A DNA stretch of 64,000 nt from Succinivibrio dextrinosolvens. GTDB lineage: Bacteria > Pseudomonadota > Gammaproteobacteria > Enterobacterales > Succinivibrionaceae. Within the stretch, counting starts at the first letter, position 1. The number at the start of each line of letters is the position of its first letter. Made by a program: the position numbers and the translations under genes. The stretch spans positions 2,130,747-2,194,746 of the forward strand of contig NZ_CP047056.1 in assembly GCF_011065405.1 (NCBI RefSeq), given 5' to 3'. Positions 8,336-17,273 of the stretch are shown in pieces. The notes below the pieces were generated by a model. The model saw only the letters and a list, made by a program, of their open reading frames with translations, did not search any database and was not told where the DNA came from.

Positions 8336-8953
8336 ATGGAAACTTACTCAAGATCAGGTAACAATTATTCTGTAGATACCTATAAAGAATTCGTACTGCT
8401 AGCCCGTTCAGGATTATCAAAAAATGAAATCTTTCGTAGTTTAAAAGAAAAGAATCCTAAATTAACCATTGTCCACATAGATAACTGGTTCGCCAGATTC
8501 ACCCCGGATCTTTTACCTTTAGAGACCCAGTTAAAATATCAGAAGATTTATAACGACTTCAGAAAGAATGGTAAAAATCGTGTTATGTACGTAAAACAGA
8601 ACAATATCTCAGGAAACACTCTGACCCAAGCTGTGAATTTTTGCGAACCAAAGACAATTCCATGGCTGGAAGAGTTTGAAAAGGAAAATGGTATTGTTCG
8701 TCAGCCAATCTCAATGATAGCCGAGCCATTGCAAAATAATACATCGATAGAGATGATTGATTCCCTGAGACCAGATCTGCCGACTCAATTAAACAGCAGC
8801 AATAGATTAAATCCATTAGGTGCACCCCAAACTTCCGGAAGCCATAAAGCAGAACTTTGTCTGGGAGAGCTAAAAATCACCTGGGAGAGTACAGATATAG
8901 AGCGATCTCTGTGCAAAATTATAATGAACCTTACGGGAGAGTTTTCATTATGA
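8336..8953 (+). CDS. tnpA: IS66 accessory protein TnpA-like
   Basis: The protein has 205 residues from the ATG at 8336, which has GGAGG six bases upstream. The N-terminal part (TYKEFVLLARSGLSKNEIFR) has the look of a helix-turn-helix, as in IS66 TnpA/Orf1 proteins that help TnpC bind DNA. The C-terminus (CLGELKITWESTDIERSLCK) resembles the end of IS66 Orf1. Its stop overlaps the tnpB start (ATGA), the usual coupled arrangement. It is longer than typical Orf1 proteins, and the assignment rests mainly on context. Confidence 0.75.
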   Translation: METYSRSGNNYSVDTYKEFVLLARSGLSKNEIFRSLKEKNPKLTIVHIDNWFARFTPDLLPLETQLKYQKIYNDFRKNGKNRVMYVKQNNISGNTLTQAVNFCEPKTIPWLEEFEKENGIVRQPISMIAEPLQNNTSIEMIDSLRPDLPTQLNSSNRLNPLGAPQTSGSHKAELCLGELKITWESTDIERSLCKIIMNLTGEFSL

Positions 8954-9318
8954 TTTCATTCAAAAAAAGGATAATTGTTGTCAGAGAACCAATCTCCGGG
9001 CTTTTAGGAATTCACAGCCTGTATGGACTTGTCAAAAGCAAAATCGCCTTTACGCAGGGGGAATCTTTGTATGTTGTCTTTTTTACCAAAAATCATAGAC
9101 GTCTCAAGGTGTTGCACATAGATGCTGCAGGTGTAGATTTAACCACAAGATTTCTTTTCAAAGGAATATTCATGTCAGACACCAGTACCGATGACTATAG
9201 AGAAATAAATGTCGAAGCACTGCAGAGACTGCTGTTTGACGGAACATTACCAGATACCCCCTGGCAGAATCCACTGGCTCAAGTTATGTTCATGCGAAAT
9301 GAAATATTAACAAGTTGA
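8950..9318 (+). CDS. tnpB: IS66 accessory protein TnpB (Orf2)
   Basis: The protein has 122 residues. The compact IS66 Orf2 pattern is present: MISFKKRIIVVREPISGLLG at the start (the position of the usual GHTDMRRGFDGL block), then LYVVFFTKNHRRLKVLHIDA, then LQRLLFDGTLPDT. The exact function of Orf2 is unknown, but it is required for efficient IS66 transposition. It is translationally coupled to tnpA by a 4-bp overlap. The frame is intact. Confidence 0.82.
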   Translation: MISFKKRIIVVREPISGLLGIHSLYGLVKSKIAFTQGESLYVVFFTKNHRRLKVLHIDAAGVDLTTRFLFKGIFMSDTSTDDYREINVEALQRLLFDGTLPDTPWQNPLAQVMFMRNEILTS

Positions 9319-9559
9319 AAATATTTAATATTTTTGATATACAGCACATTTTGTATATTAGATACTACAGCATAGATATAGTCTGTATACGCAATTCTCA
9401 GATCGCAGGAGGCCTTTTGTTGAGTCTCCTGTTGTTTTTCAGAAAAATATATCCCCAAGCCTCCTACGCCCCTGTATTTACAAGCCTTCAAGCCAAAGTC
9501 CTAAAACGCATTCTGGTATAATATAACCAAGAAAATTAGGAATACAGATCGAAGTAAAA

Positions 9560-10447
9560 ATGTTTGAAAATCTTTCAAAAGAAGAGTTAATAAAATTACT
9601 GCAGAGTAAAAATAAAGAGAACTCTGAACTTCAGGAGAAGCTTAAGCTGAAGGATGATGAGCTTCAGCAGAAGAGTGAAGAACTGCAGCAGGCAAGTGAT
9701 GAGCTTCAGCAGAAGAGTGAAGAACTGCAGCAGACAAATGATGAGCTCCAACAGGCAAGTGATGAGCTTCAGCAGACACAGACAGAACTGGAGTCAATTA
9801 AGTCATTTTGTGCAGAAAACCATCAAAAAGTCGTACAACTGATTGTTAACTCAAAGGTTAGACTTGAAAGTTATTCAAATTCCGACCTGTATCCTGATAG
9901 CTGTGATTATGAACAGTTCCTTGCATTCGAATTCAGACTGGTTAAATCCTTAATAGCGAATAATCTGCGTTTAAGCGGACTGCATGCCAAACAGTTTGTC
10001 CCTTCAAGTGAAAAAATGGGATATCCCGGCAACACTAAGAAAAATAACGAGCCAGAAAATGAGCCTGCAGAATCTGTGGGAACTATATCGAAAGACACTT
10101 CTCCAGAAGAAAGCTCTGGACCAAAACAAGCTGCAGAGTCTCTGAGCAAAGAGGAACAGGCATACAACTGTGCAGTGGAAGCCTTAAATACAATTGACTC
10201 GGATCTAAATAAAATAGGCAGAAAACTCAACAGAATTTTTTCGGATGCCCCTGAAAAAAATAATAAAGGAGAAGTCTCTAAACCTAAAGCCTCCGAAGGT
10301 AATCCTAACAGGAGAACCTCAAGAGTTAATGCTCCCGTTCCACCTTCAACGAAAAACAATGCCTGTGCCTCTGATGGTTATAAAAGACTGGCAGAATATA
10401 TGAACGTCTGCAATCATCTCAAAATTAAAGAGCCACTGAATAAGAAT
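9560..10447 (+). pseudogene. tnpC: IS66 transposase TnpC, N-terminal part, cut by ISAs1-like insertion
   Basis: This is the first 296 codons of tnpC. Residues 5-85 form a long coiled coil with repeats of ELQQ(K/A)S(D/E), the leucine-zipper region of IS66 transposases. It is followed by SGLHAKQFVPSSEKMG, equivalent to the conserved LFGxxSEK motif. The frame then enters a 9-bp duplicated target AATAAGAAT and the inserted element, which supplies a stop at 10486. Joining codon Asn-Lys-Asn here to Asn-Lys-Asn at 12380 restores one frame (EPLNKN-FNPDNR), so precise excision would rebuild a transposase of about 950 residues. Internal ELQQ repeats are nearly identical at DNA level. Confidence 0.85.
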
Positions 10448-12379
10448 TACGGTGACCAAATGATACGGACTTTGATCACAGTTTAATTTTGGTTGTAATC
10501 AACTTACAATCTGCTTTTTTAAAATCTAATTCTTTTCTTATTTTTATGAACTTGGGATCACGCCTTGAATTATTTGTGTGATTCAAGGATCAAACTATGA
10601 TATTTTGCTAGATTTCTTTCTGTGTTTCTGATCAAATAATGATAGTTTAGGCTTCAGGAAATCAATCACGATGGATGGCGAATTCAATATATCCGCAAAA
10701 TTAGAGGAACTTGCCTGTTCTTCTAATCGCTTTTCATCTCCTGTTAAGCCTCAAATCGATTATGAACAGGAATATATCGAGATATTCAGAGCCTTCGGCT
10801 TAAGTGAATTCGAAATTGAAGATCAGCTCGATAAATGGGAACTCTCCAAGCTAAAGGCTGAACGTTTCTATAAGCGTAATCCTAAATATCGAATTATTCA
10901 CGAGATCCTTGATGGTATTTATGCCGATGTAGCCCATGTTGATCCCCGTGATCAGGAACTCATCTCTTATAACATCGCAGTTGTGCTCTTTGTTGTTTTA
11001 CTAGCAGGAGTCAGTAACTGCAATGATGATGCTGAGATTGCTGAATTCTGGTTTTTCAACAATATGGAGCTGCAGCACCTTGTTCCGGGAATGCCTTCAC
11101 CAAAACACATGATCTCCGATGAAACAGTGCGAACCATTCGCAAACTTGTTCCTGAGGATGTTATGCACGCAATCTTTACGAAGTACTTCAATAAAGTAAA
11201 AGTAAGCATAGCAGATATGATTAAGAACAAGGACTATGACTCCCAGAACTATAGAAAGACTCTGGGAGGAGATGGTCAGGAACTGAGAGCTACCTATAGA
11301 GAAGGCTCCTTCAGCCGCAAGAAGAAAGGCGGACACGGAGTCAGCATCTATGACTGTGACAGTCAGGAGGTTGTTGGCTTTAAGACAGTGCATAGGAAGA
11401 ATCAGGAAGTGCAGGCCTTCATTGATATTCTGGACAAAATCACCATCGATGAAGATGCCATCTTCTACGCAGATGCCCTAAATCTCAGAGATATCCTCAT
11501 AAGCTATCTTGATTTCAGAAACATAGACTGGTTCTTTCCTGTCAAAGAAAACAATGGCAACAAAGACCTGAGAGATGTTATCGTAAAAGCATTTAATGAT
11601 AATTCTGATAACAGCGAGGTATTCTCTCATGAGTCTCTGGAAAAGATATCAGGACGCATAGAGGAAACCTCTATTAAGATGATGAGTGCAGACGTACTGT
11701 CTGAGGAAATTAGAAGTCAGTACGGTAAAGCAGCCACTATCGTCATTGTTACCAGGAAGACATCTAAATACTGTGCAAGAAATACTAATCCTGATGAACA
11801 GCCAAGGCCTACAACTACACAGAGGTATTACATTTCCTCTCTAAAGCCAACTCATGAGAACTTCCGTCAGCTGGTTCATTCAATAGGTGTACGATGGTAT
11901 TTCGAGACTCATCATAATACTCTGGACAGCTTTTTCCTTCAGGATAAACAGGCTTTATGCGATAAGGATAATATCAATGTCACCGTTGCCAAGAACAAAA
12001 TTCTTTACAATGTCACCTCCTACGCAAGACAGAGACTGTCTCAGGAGGGCTTTAGAAGAACGAAATTCCGAACAGAAAGTTCTGAAAAACGAAAACCTCT
12101 GTCCTTCAAAATGACACGTCAGGCCCTGGCAAGTGATATCTACCTGGCATTTAAGATAATCACAGACTACTTCATAGAAGAACTATAAGCATCTTGCCTG
12201 ATGTAGATAAGCTATTTCCACAACTCTGAAAATCTCTCAATAATCTCTTGCAAATTACAAAAATAATCTCAAAAATCCTAAGAAAAGATTTAAATTTTAA
12301 AAAAGCAGACTGTATGTTAAATACAGCCGTTTGATTTTAGTTACAATGTGACCAAAGTCCGTATCATTTGGTCACCGTA
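10448..12379 (+). mobile_element. ISAs1-like insertion sequence nested in tnpC
   Basis: The element is 1932 bp with terminal inverted repeats of 33 bp and one mismatch, beginning TACGGTGACCAAATGATACG at each end. The 9-bp direct duplication AATAAGAAT is present at 10439-10447 and 12380-12388, within the 8-10 bp range of ISAs1/H-repeat elements. It carries one transposase gene. The non-coding ends are about 220 bp (left) and 190 bp (right). Confidence 0.92.
10671..12188 (+). CDS. ISAs1-like DDE transposase
   Basis: The protein has 505 residues. The N-terminal domain has the pattern of DDE_Tnp_1-associated regions: VDPRDQELISYNIAVVLFVV, then GMPSPKHMISDETVRTIRKL. The core shows LGGDGQELRATYREG where the family has IAIDGKTLR, then FKTVHRKNQEVQAF, AIFYADALNLRD (second Asp) and FPVKENNGN. 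The C-terminal block RWYFETHHNTLDSFFLQDKQ carries the glutamate. It is longer than the usual 350-400 residues. The family call is inference from motif order; the matching 33-bp ends support an active autonomous IS. Confidence 0.78.
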   Translation: MDGEFNISAKLEELACSSNRFSSPVKPQIDYEQEYIEIFRAFGLSEFEIEDQLDKWELSKLKAERFYKRNPKYRIIHEILDGIYADVAHVDPRDQELISYNIAVVLFVVLLAGVSNCNDDAEIAEFWFFNNMELQHLVPGMPSPKHMISDETVRTIRKLVPEDVMHAIFTKYFNKVKVSIADMIKNKDYDSQNYRKTLGGDGQELRATYREGSFSRKKKGGHGVSIYDCDSQEVVGFKTVHRKNQEVQAFIDILDKITIDEDAIFYADALNLRDILISYLDFRNIDWFFPVKENNGNKDLRDVIVKAFNDNSDNSEVFSHESLEKISGRIEETSIKMMSADVLSEEIRSQYGKAATIVIVTRKTSKYCARNTNPDEQPRPTTTQRYYISSLKPTHENFRQLVHSIGVRWYFETHHNTLDSFFLQDKQALCDKDNINVTVAKNKILYNVTSYARQRLSQEGFRRTKFRTESSEKRKPLSFKMTRQALASDIYLAFKIITDYFIEEL

Positions 12380-14341
12380 AATAAGAATTTCAATCCAGAT
12401 AACCGCTGTTCAAAAAATCAGAATGAAAACTCTTTAAATCTGGGGGCAGAAGAAGTTGCTGTAGGAGGAAGCTTGTCCAGTTCAAATGGCTCCATTGTTT
12501 ACTGTCCAATCTGCAGGCGTTACGAAGAGGCTGAAGTCATACACAATGGTAATGAAAACGACCATATGATGAATATCAGCAGGTACAGGCTTGAGCTTAT
12601 TGAAAGACTGGTAAGGAAATTTAAATGTAAAAAATGCGGAAGCATTATTTCAGATAAACTGACACCTGACAGCAGCAAAACCGTTTTTGATGAAAATAAG
12701 TCTGTAGAGTCAGATAAAGTCGATGCGTCACTCTCTGAGACTCTCTCCGCTCAATCTGACTTATCAGAAGCAGAAATAATGGAACAGCAGGAACAGGATG
12801 TTAAGCTGCAGGAAAATCTCCTGAATACTCTAGCCTCAGAATCAAAGCTGGTTCAGAAAAATCAGCAGCTGCTTGAAGAAAACAGCAGACTCACACCAAA
12901 ACAGTTTGCCTACTGTGATATTGGAATGATGCTCCCAGCTGATTTCAATTTAAAAACAGCTACCATGTTCCCTGTGATTACAGGAGGAAAACTGACCCTA
13001 GGCACAGTGGCAACATTTATATTTGAGCATAACTTTAACAACATGCCTTACAGTCGTATTTTTTCTAACTTTAAGCATTCAGGCCTAAAACGCTCTACAG
13101 CATTTGCCGCAATCAAGGCTTTTGACCGACTGGTACTGCATAAGGAAGCAGAAATAATCCGGGATGAAATTTTAAAATCTCATATCATTCATGCTGATGA
13201 AAGCCAGGTTCATGTCAGAGCTGCCGACAGTGAAGGCAGAGAAAACAGACAGTTTACCTGCTGGCAGTTCTGTAACTCCCACCTCGATGAAGCCAGGTAT
13301 GCCTGGTACGATATAAACGAGTCACGAAGTCAGGATGTTCCGTATAACATTCTTAAAGATGCGGATATTTCAAAATCTGTAGTTGTTACCGATGGTAATC
13401 AGACCTATGACAAAGTGTTAAAAGAATTATCTGCGACACATGCCTACTGCTATGCACACTTACGTCGAGCCGTACTTGATGATTTAACGGATATGAAACT
13501 GAAAGATTTATTTCAGGAGCTTATCTCTGATTGCTGCTGCTATGAAGATGTTTTCGAGAAATTCCCTGAATTCGTAAAAAAACATGAAATCAGCTATGAA
13601 GAAGGACTGATGATGGCGCTCTTTTTTAACATCAACTGTCTGTTTGCACTGGAGCATGATTTAGATATAACTCAGGATGATTATCTGGAGCAGGTTAAGG
13701 AAATCAGATCCAGTCACAGTAGCTTTTTTATAAATAATATTGAAGAAATCGTTAAAGAGCTGGCACAGAAATCAGTCCATGTCATAGAAAGAAACGGTAT
13801 TAAAACTTATAAATCAAACAAGCAGGAAGTATACGGTAATTCAATTGCCTATGCCATGAAACGACTGGAAGGCTTAAAACAGTTTTTAAGTGATCCGGAG
13901 ATCCCTCTTACCAATTCACTTTGCGAACGAGGCTTCAGAGATTTTGCGGTTGCCAAGCATGGCTTTTATTTCATAGATTCAATTGATGGAACACACAGCT
14001 TTGCAGATCAGATGACAATATGCAGATCCTGCATTAACAATGGAGTCGATCCTCATAATTACATGATTTGGCTGGGATGGAATGTTTACCAAAGATACAT
14101 GAGCAAATATCCTACTGGTCGCATAACCTCGCCATCGCCTCAATATATACCAGCAAAGGAAATACCTGAGGATGAAATATCCAGGTATAAGATCAGAACG
14201 GATATAAAAGATCTGCCTGCAGGAGAATATGCAGAGATTGGTATATATGACAAGAGATATCAAGCCATAACAGATGATATTGATTTCACTGGACTTGGTA
14301 TTCTAGATTATAAAAAACTGTGTCTGAAAGACAGGCTTTAG
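12380..14341 (+). pseudogene. tnpC: IS66 transposase TnpC, C-terminal part (zinc finger and DDE domain)
   Basis: The downstream 650-odd codons of tnpC begin in the second copy of the 9-bp duplication. The open frame visible here starts with a GTG inside the inserted IS (12368). The domains are a zinc ribbon (CPICRRYEE... FKCKKCG), an acidic/coil insert, then the IS66 catalytic domain: IIHADESQVHV (first Asp), VVVTDGNQTYDKV (second Asp), the conserved HAYCYAHLRRA, and the Glu in PLTNSLCERGFRDFAV. The extra coil between zinc finger and core is unusual. Alone it lacks the coiled coil and Orf1-interacting part, so the element is probably immobile unless helped in trans. Confidence 0.87.
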
Positions 14342-14650
14342 AATGTCAGCAGCTAAGCTGCTGACTCAAAATCATTTCCTCCTTCAAGGTTGCTTCCTGA
14401 ATTGACGTCATATTCAGGAAAACTGTCCGTCTGTAATCAAAGTGTAGTTTTCAGCATCCTTAGAATATAAAATCAGATGAGCCTATATAGGAAAGCGCTA
14501 TCACATCATTCAATTATATTTTTATCGCCAGATGCCTTTAAACAAGTCCTAATCTTACATAACGAACCGATATAGACTGGTCTAGCCGAATGAGGAAATT
14601 ATATAAATACAGAATGTTTATTTGAAGGACGCTTTATTTAGACTAGTTAC
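14342..14650 (+). other. Non-coding right end of the IS66-family element
   Basis: I see no gene. The stretch holds the 3' flank of tnpC, with a short hairpin just after the stop (TCAGCAGCTAAGCTGCTGA, a possible terminator at 14345-14363), and ends in the right terminal inverted repeat. Confidence 0.6.
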
Positions 14651-14762
14651 AAGTAAGGAATAAAGTAAGGAATAAAGTAAGGAATAAAGTAAGGAATAAA
14701 AGTAAGGAATAAAGTAAGGAATAAAGTAAGGAATAAAAGTAAGGAATAAAGTAAGGAATAAA
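14651..14762 (+). repeat. 12-bp tandem repeat array, right part
   Basis: About nine more units of GTAAGGAATAAA occur here. Two units have one extra A (near 14700 and 14737), which break the Val-Arg-Asn-Lys frame. An in-frame TGA closes the array at its end. Together with 8176-8253 it formed one array before the IS66-family insertion. Confidence 0.85.
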
Positions 14763-15180
14763 TGAAGGAGCGGCTGCGTGAATTTTTAATTAGAGGCGTA
14801 AATCTGGTTGTGGAAAACTTGTGGAAAATCAATATGTTTTACGTTTTTGATTTTTAATATTCTTAAATTTTTACGTTTTTGATTTTTATTCTGATAAGCG
14901 CAAAATGGACTTAGTTTAATTAAATTACCTTTAATTATCAGGTGGTTAACTTGATAGCAATAAGAGAAGGGCTCTTTACGTTTTTAATTTTTTTACGTTT
15001 TTGATTTTTAATAATTCTAATTGCCTTTACGCCTGATAGGTTAATATTCTGTAGTCGCTAATTTTTCTTGCTAATACAGTAAATTATTATGTTTTTTTAT
15101 ATTCCGTATCAATCTGTAACAGATGCGTCGCAGAATTTTTAATTTATTGAAAATTAAAGAAAATAATTAAGATGCATTCG
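14763..15180. repeat. Cassette spacer with four iteron-like repeats
   Basis: No gene is seen. Four copies of TTTTACGTTTTTGATTTTTA or close variants lie at about 14837-14857, 14869-14889, 14973-14992 and 14991-15011. Upstream, GTTGTGGAAAACTTGTGGAA (about 14809-14828) repeats a motif that also follows the stop of the AlbA gene at 16778 and lies at about 30034. Related single copies of the iteron occur in the other two spacers. Function is unknown. Confidence 0.55.
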
Positions 15181-15181
15181 T

Positions 15182-15234
15182 TTCCTTCGCACCAATTCTT
15201 AAGCGAAACAGGCAGTCATATGACTGCTTTTTTT
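15182..15234 (+). ncRNA. Candidate small structured RNA or leader: two hairpins and T-run
   Basis: TTCCTTCGCACCAAT opens a stem TTCGC/GCGAA (15186-15190 with 15203-15207). ACAG follows, then the perfect palindrome GCAGTCATATGACTGC (15212-15227) and seven Ts: a strong intrinsic terminator. A homologue with the same spacing and compensating loop changes lies at 30412-30464. Truncated leaders occur at 4018 and 21437. It could simply terminate the preceding unit. Confidence 0.5.
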
Positions 15235-15299
15235 GTGTCTGAATTTTCTGTATTCCATTTTTAATTATGATTTCCGTCCGAATAAGATCTCGTTTTGCT

Positions 15300-15437
15300 A
15301 ATATTGCAAATAACAGGCTTGATATAATACTATTTACGACTTAGCAAGTTAGAAATAACACCTTACTGCTTCATTTCGTTTTGATTCTTCCGAAGTGTTA
15401 TATCAAATTGGAAATGAAAACTTAATATAAAGGTTCA
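15300..15437 (+). promoter_or_regulatory. Promoter region of AlbA-type gene copy 2
   Basis: A consensus -10 box (TATAAT, 15323-15328) follows a TTGCAAATAACAGGC stretch. The equivalent position before the third copy also has TATAAT (30540-30545). The leader untranslated region would be about 100 bases. An AAAGG ribosome-binding site precedes the ATG. Confidence 0.45.
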
Positions 15438-16778
15438 ATGATGATTATTGGTACTGAAAGCGAGACTGTTGAATTTAAGCAAACAACTGGCGAAAAGAAA
15501 GAAGCTATGGAGGCGATTTCTGCAATACTAAACAAGCATTGCCGTGGAACCTTGTATTTCGGTGTTGATGATTCTGGATTTGTACAAGGTCAGCAGATAA
15601 GCGATTCTACAAAAAAAGATATTTCAAGATTCATCAATGATTCAATTGAGCCAAGGATAACACCTACAATTGAAGTATTAACAATAGAGCAGAGAAATGT
15701 AATAAAGGTTTCATTTTCTGGTCACAATAGACCTTACTCGGTAAACGGTAGATATCTGATAAGAACTGGCACTGAGAATAGGAAAATGTCTACTGATGAG
15801 CTTAAGCGTCTAATTAAGAATGATGACTATTCATCTAAATGGGAAGAGGAGCTAACTGACTATTCTTATGATGATCTTGATGATAACTCATTACAGGATT
15901 TTTTCAGTTCAGCAAAAGGCTGCGGTCGATTAGTAATGGATAGTTACGATAAAGAGAAGCTTCTTTCATCAATTGATTTGGTGAAGAATGGCTGTCTTAA
16001 GAATGCTGCCTATGCATTATTTGGAAAGAAGGCAAGGGTTGGATTAAAACTAGCTTCGTATGCTACAGACAATAAAGTAACGATAACGGATTTAAAACTT
16101 ATCGAGGGTAACATCTACAACCTTGTAGATAAGGCATTAGATTATGTCTTAAATCGAATTAATTGGCGAGTTGAGATCGGTACAAGAAAAAGAGAGGAAA
16201 TTCCTGAAATACCGGAGAAAGCGATTCGTGAAATTATTGTTAATTCCTTTGCACATGCTGATTACACAAATTCTCCAGAGATAGAAATCGGGATACATCC
16301 TGGAAAGATTGAGATCTATAACCCTGGTACCTTTCCTGATGATTTGACACCAATTGATTTTATTTCAAAAAATCTTCCTTCATATAAGAGAAACAGACTT
16401 ATTCTTGATGTTTTATTTAGAAGTAGAGACGTTGAGAAGTCTGGAACAGGATTTCAAAGAGTAAACGAATATTGTAATCAACAGAACGTTAAATGGTCAT
16501 TCAGAAAAGAAGCCTACGGATTCTTTTTCGAGTTTGTCCGGACAAATGGCCAGACAGTTGTCCAGACAAATGGCCAGACAAAAAATGAACTTTCTGTGCA
16601 GGAGCAGACGGTTTTGGATATTATCAGAAATAACGAAGGATTATCAAAAGCTGAAATTGCTGGTCGAATTGGTAAGTCTGAACGTTCTACACAAAGAATA
16701 ATATCTAATTTGATTAAGAAAGACTTAGTTGTTCCTCAAGGAGCTAATCAGTCAAGAACTTGGAAAATTAAAGAATAA
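15438..16778 (+). CDS. Schlafen/AlbA-domain ATP-binding transcriptional regulator (copy 2)
   Basis: The protein has 446 residues. An AlbA_2 domain covers residues 5-125 (ETVEFKQTTGEKKEAMEAIS, then GTLYFGVDDSG). The divergent ATPase domain has NSFAHADYTNSPEIEIGIH near 273 and EKSGTGFQRV near 335. A short repeat linker (TNGQTVVQTNGQT) comes from a 24-bp tandem duplication at 16536-16580. The C-terminal winged helix is LSKAEIAGRIGKSERSTQRI and the protein ends RTWKIKE. It lies between two cassette spacers and has no co-directional partner. DNA binding through AlbA and winged-helix domains is family knowledge; the target is unknown. Confidence 0.8.
   Translation: MMIIGTESETVEFKQTTGEKKEAMEAISAILNKHCRGTLYFGVDDSGFVQGQQISDSTKKDISRFINDSIEPRITPTIEVLTIEQRNVIKVSFSGHNRPYSVNGRYLIRTGTENRKMSTDELKRLIKNDDYSSKWEEELTDYSYDDLDDNSLQDFFSSAKGCGRLVMDSYDKEKLLSSIDLVKNGCLKNAAYALFGKKARVGLKLASYATDNKVTITDLKLIEGNIYNLVDKALDYVLNRINWRVEIGTRKREEIPEIPEKAIREIIVNSFAHADYTNSPEIEIGIHPGKIEIYNPGTFPDDLTPIDFISKNLPSYKRNRLILDVLFRSRDVEKSGTGFQRVNEYCNQQNVKWSFRKEAYGFFFEFVRTNGQTVVQTNGQTKNELSVQEQTVLDIIRNNEGLSKAEIAGRIGKSERSTQRIISNLIKKDLVVPQGANQSRTWKIKE
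16536..16580 (+). repeat. 24-bp tandem repeat in the AlbA copy 2 linker
   Basis: GTCCGGACAAATGGCCAGAC with its following bases is repeated almost exactly after 24 bp. The repeat keeps the reading frame and encodes the block TNGQTV twice. Confidence 0.7.
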
Positions 16779-17028
16779 TTATCTTGTGGGAAACTCGGTG
16801 GAATATAGAGTTCAAAAACGCTTTTAGTTTATATTTCTACCGAGTTTTTTACTTTTCTGATTTATATAGAATTATCACCAAAGAATAACAAGAAATGGAA
16901 ATATTTTCTTTATTTATTATATAGTTATCTGGATTACTAATGATAACGTTAATTTTACGTTTTTAGTTTTTATTCTTTTTTAATTTATATTTCTCAAGAT
17001 AGCAGCAATTGTTACTGCTAAGTAATAA
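16779..17028. other. Conserved cassette spacer, left half (split by transposon)
   Basis: No gene is seen. It begins TTGTGGGAAACTCGGTGGAA right after the AlbA gene and continues with an iteron-like TTTTACGTTTTTAGTTTTTA and TTTCTCAAGATAGCAGCAAT. The same order is found at 30033-30260. The right half resumes at 21269 on the far side of the Mu-like transposon. Confidence 0.65.
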
Positions 17029-17273
17029 TGTCCATAAATTGATATAAAATTCTGTCCCTTTCCATCCCCTCTGCCATAATATTTTGTCCACCATCAAACA
17101 GCGATCTTTATATTTCGTCTACCCAGGCATCTTTAAGCTGTTTTCTGGAATAAAAACAAAAGCTAATCTAAATTTAGGAGAGGAAGTTCTGAATTGAATT
17201 TCTGAGGGGGGAGTCGTGCCAAAGTTTTCCCGACTTACACGACTCCCGTGTCAACCAATACCATTACATAAAG

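Larger units (their letters stand above)
8254..14650 (+). mobile_element. IS66-family insertion sequence carrying a nested ISAs1-like element
   Basis: The ends are inverted repeats: the left begins GTAACTGGTCTAAATAAAGC and the right, reversed, begins GTAACTAGTCTAAATAAAGC. Both flanks carry the 8-bp duplication AAGTAAGG (8246-8253 and 14651-14658), the size expected for IS66. It encodes tnpA, tnpB and a tnpC split by another IS. Without that inner insertion the element would be about 4.46 kb, longer than a typical IS66 of about 2.5 kb because tnpC is unusually large. About 240 bp between tnpB and tnpC and 309 bp after tnpC hold no gene that I can see. Confidence 0.92.

Noticed and set aside
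8254-14650. A novel five-gene transposon combining IS66 and ISAs1-type transposases
   Set aside because: The ISAs1-like gene has its own inverted ends and a 9-bp duplication inside tnpC, so it is a nested IS and not part of the IS66 gene set.
8176-14762. Short regularly repeated units that could be taken for a CRISPR array
   Set aside because: The 12-bp units are contiguous with no unique spacers, no Cas genes are present, and the two blocks are one array split by an IS.
14647-14832. Minus-strand frame with repeated FIPY residues
   Set aside because: It is only the reverse reading of the GTAAGGAATAAA array and the IS end; no ribosome-binding site or non-repetitive domain.
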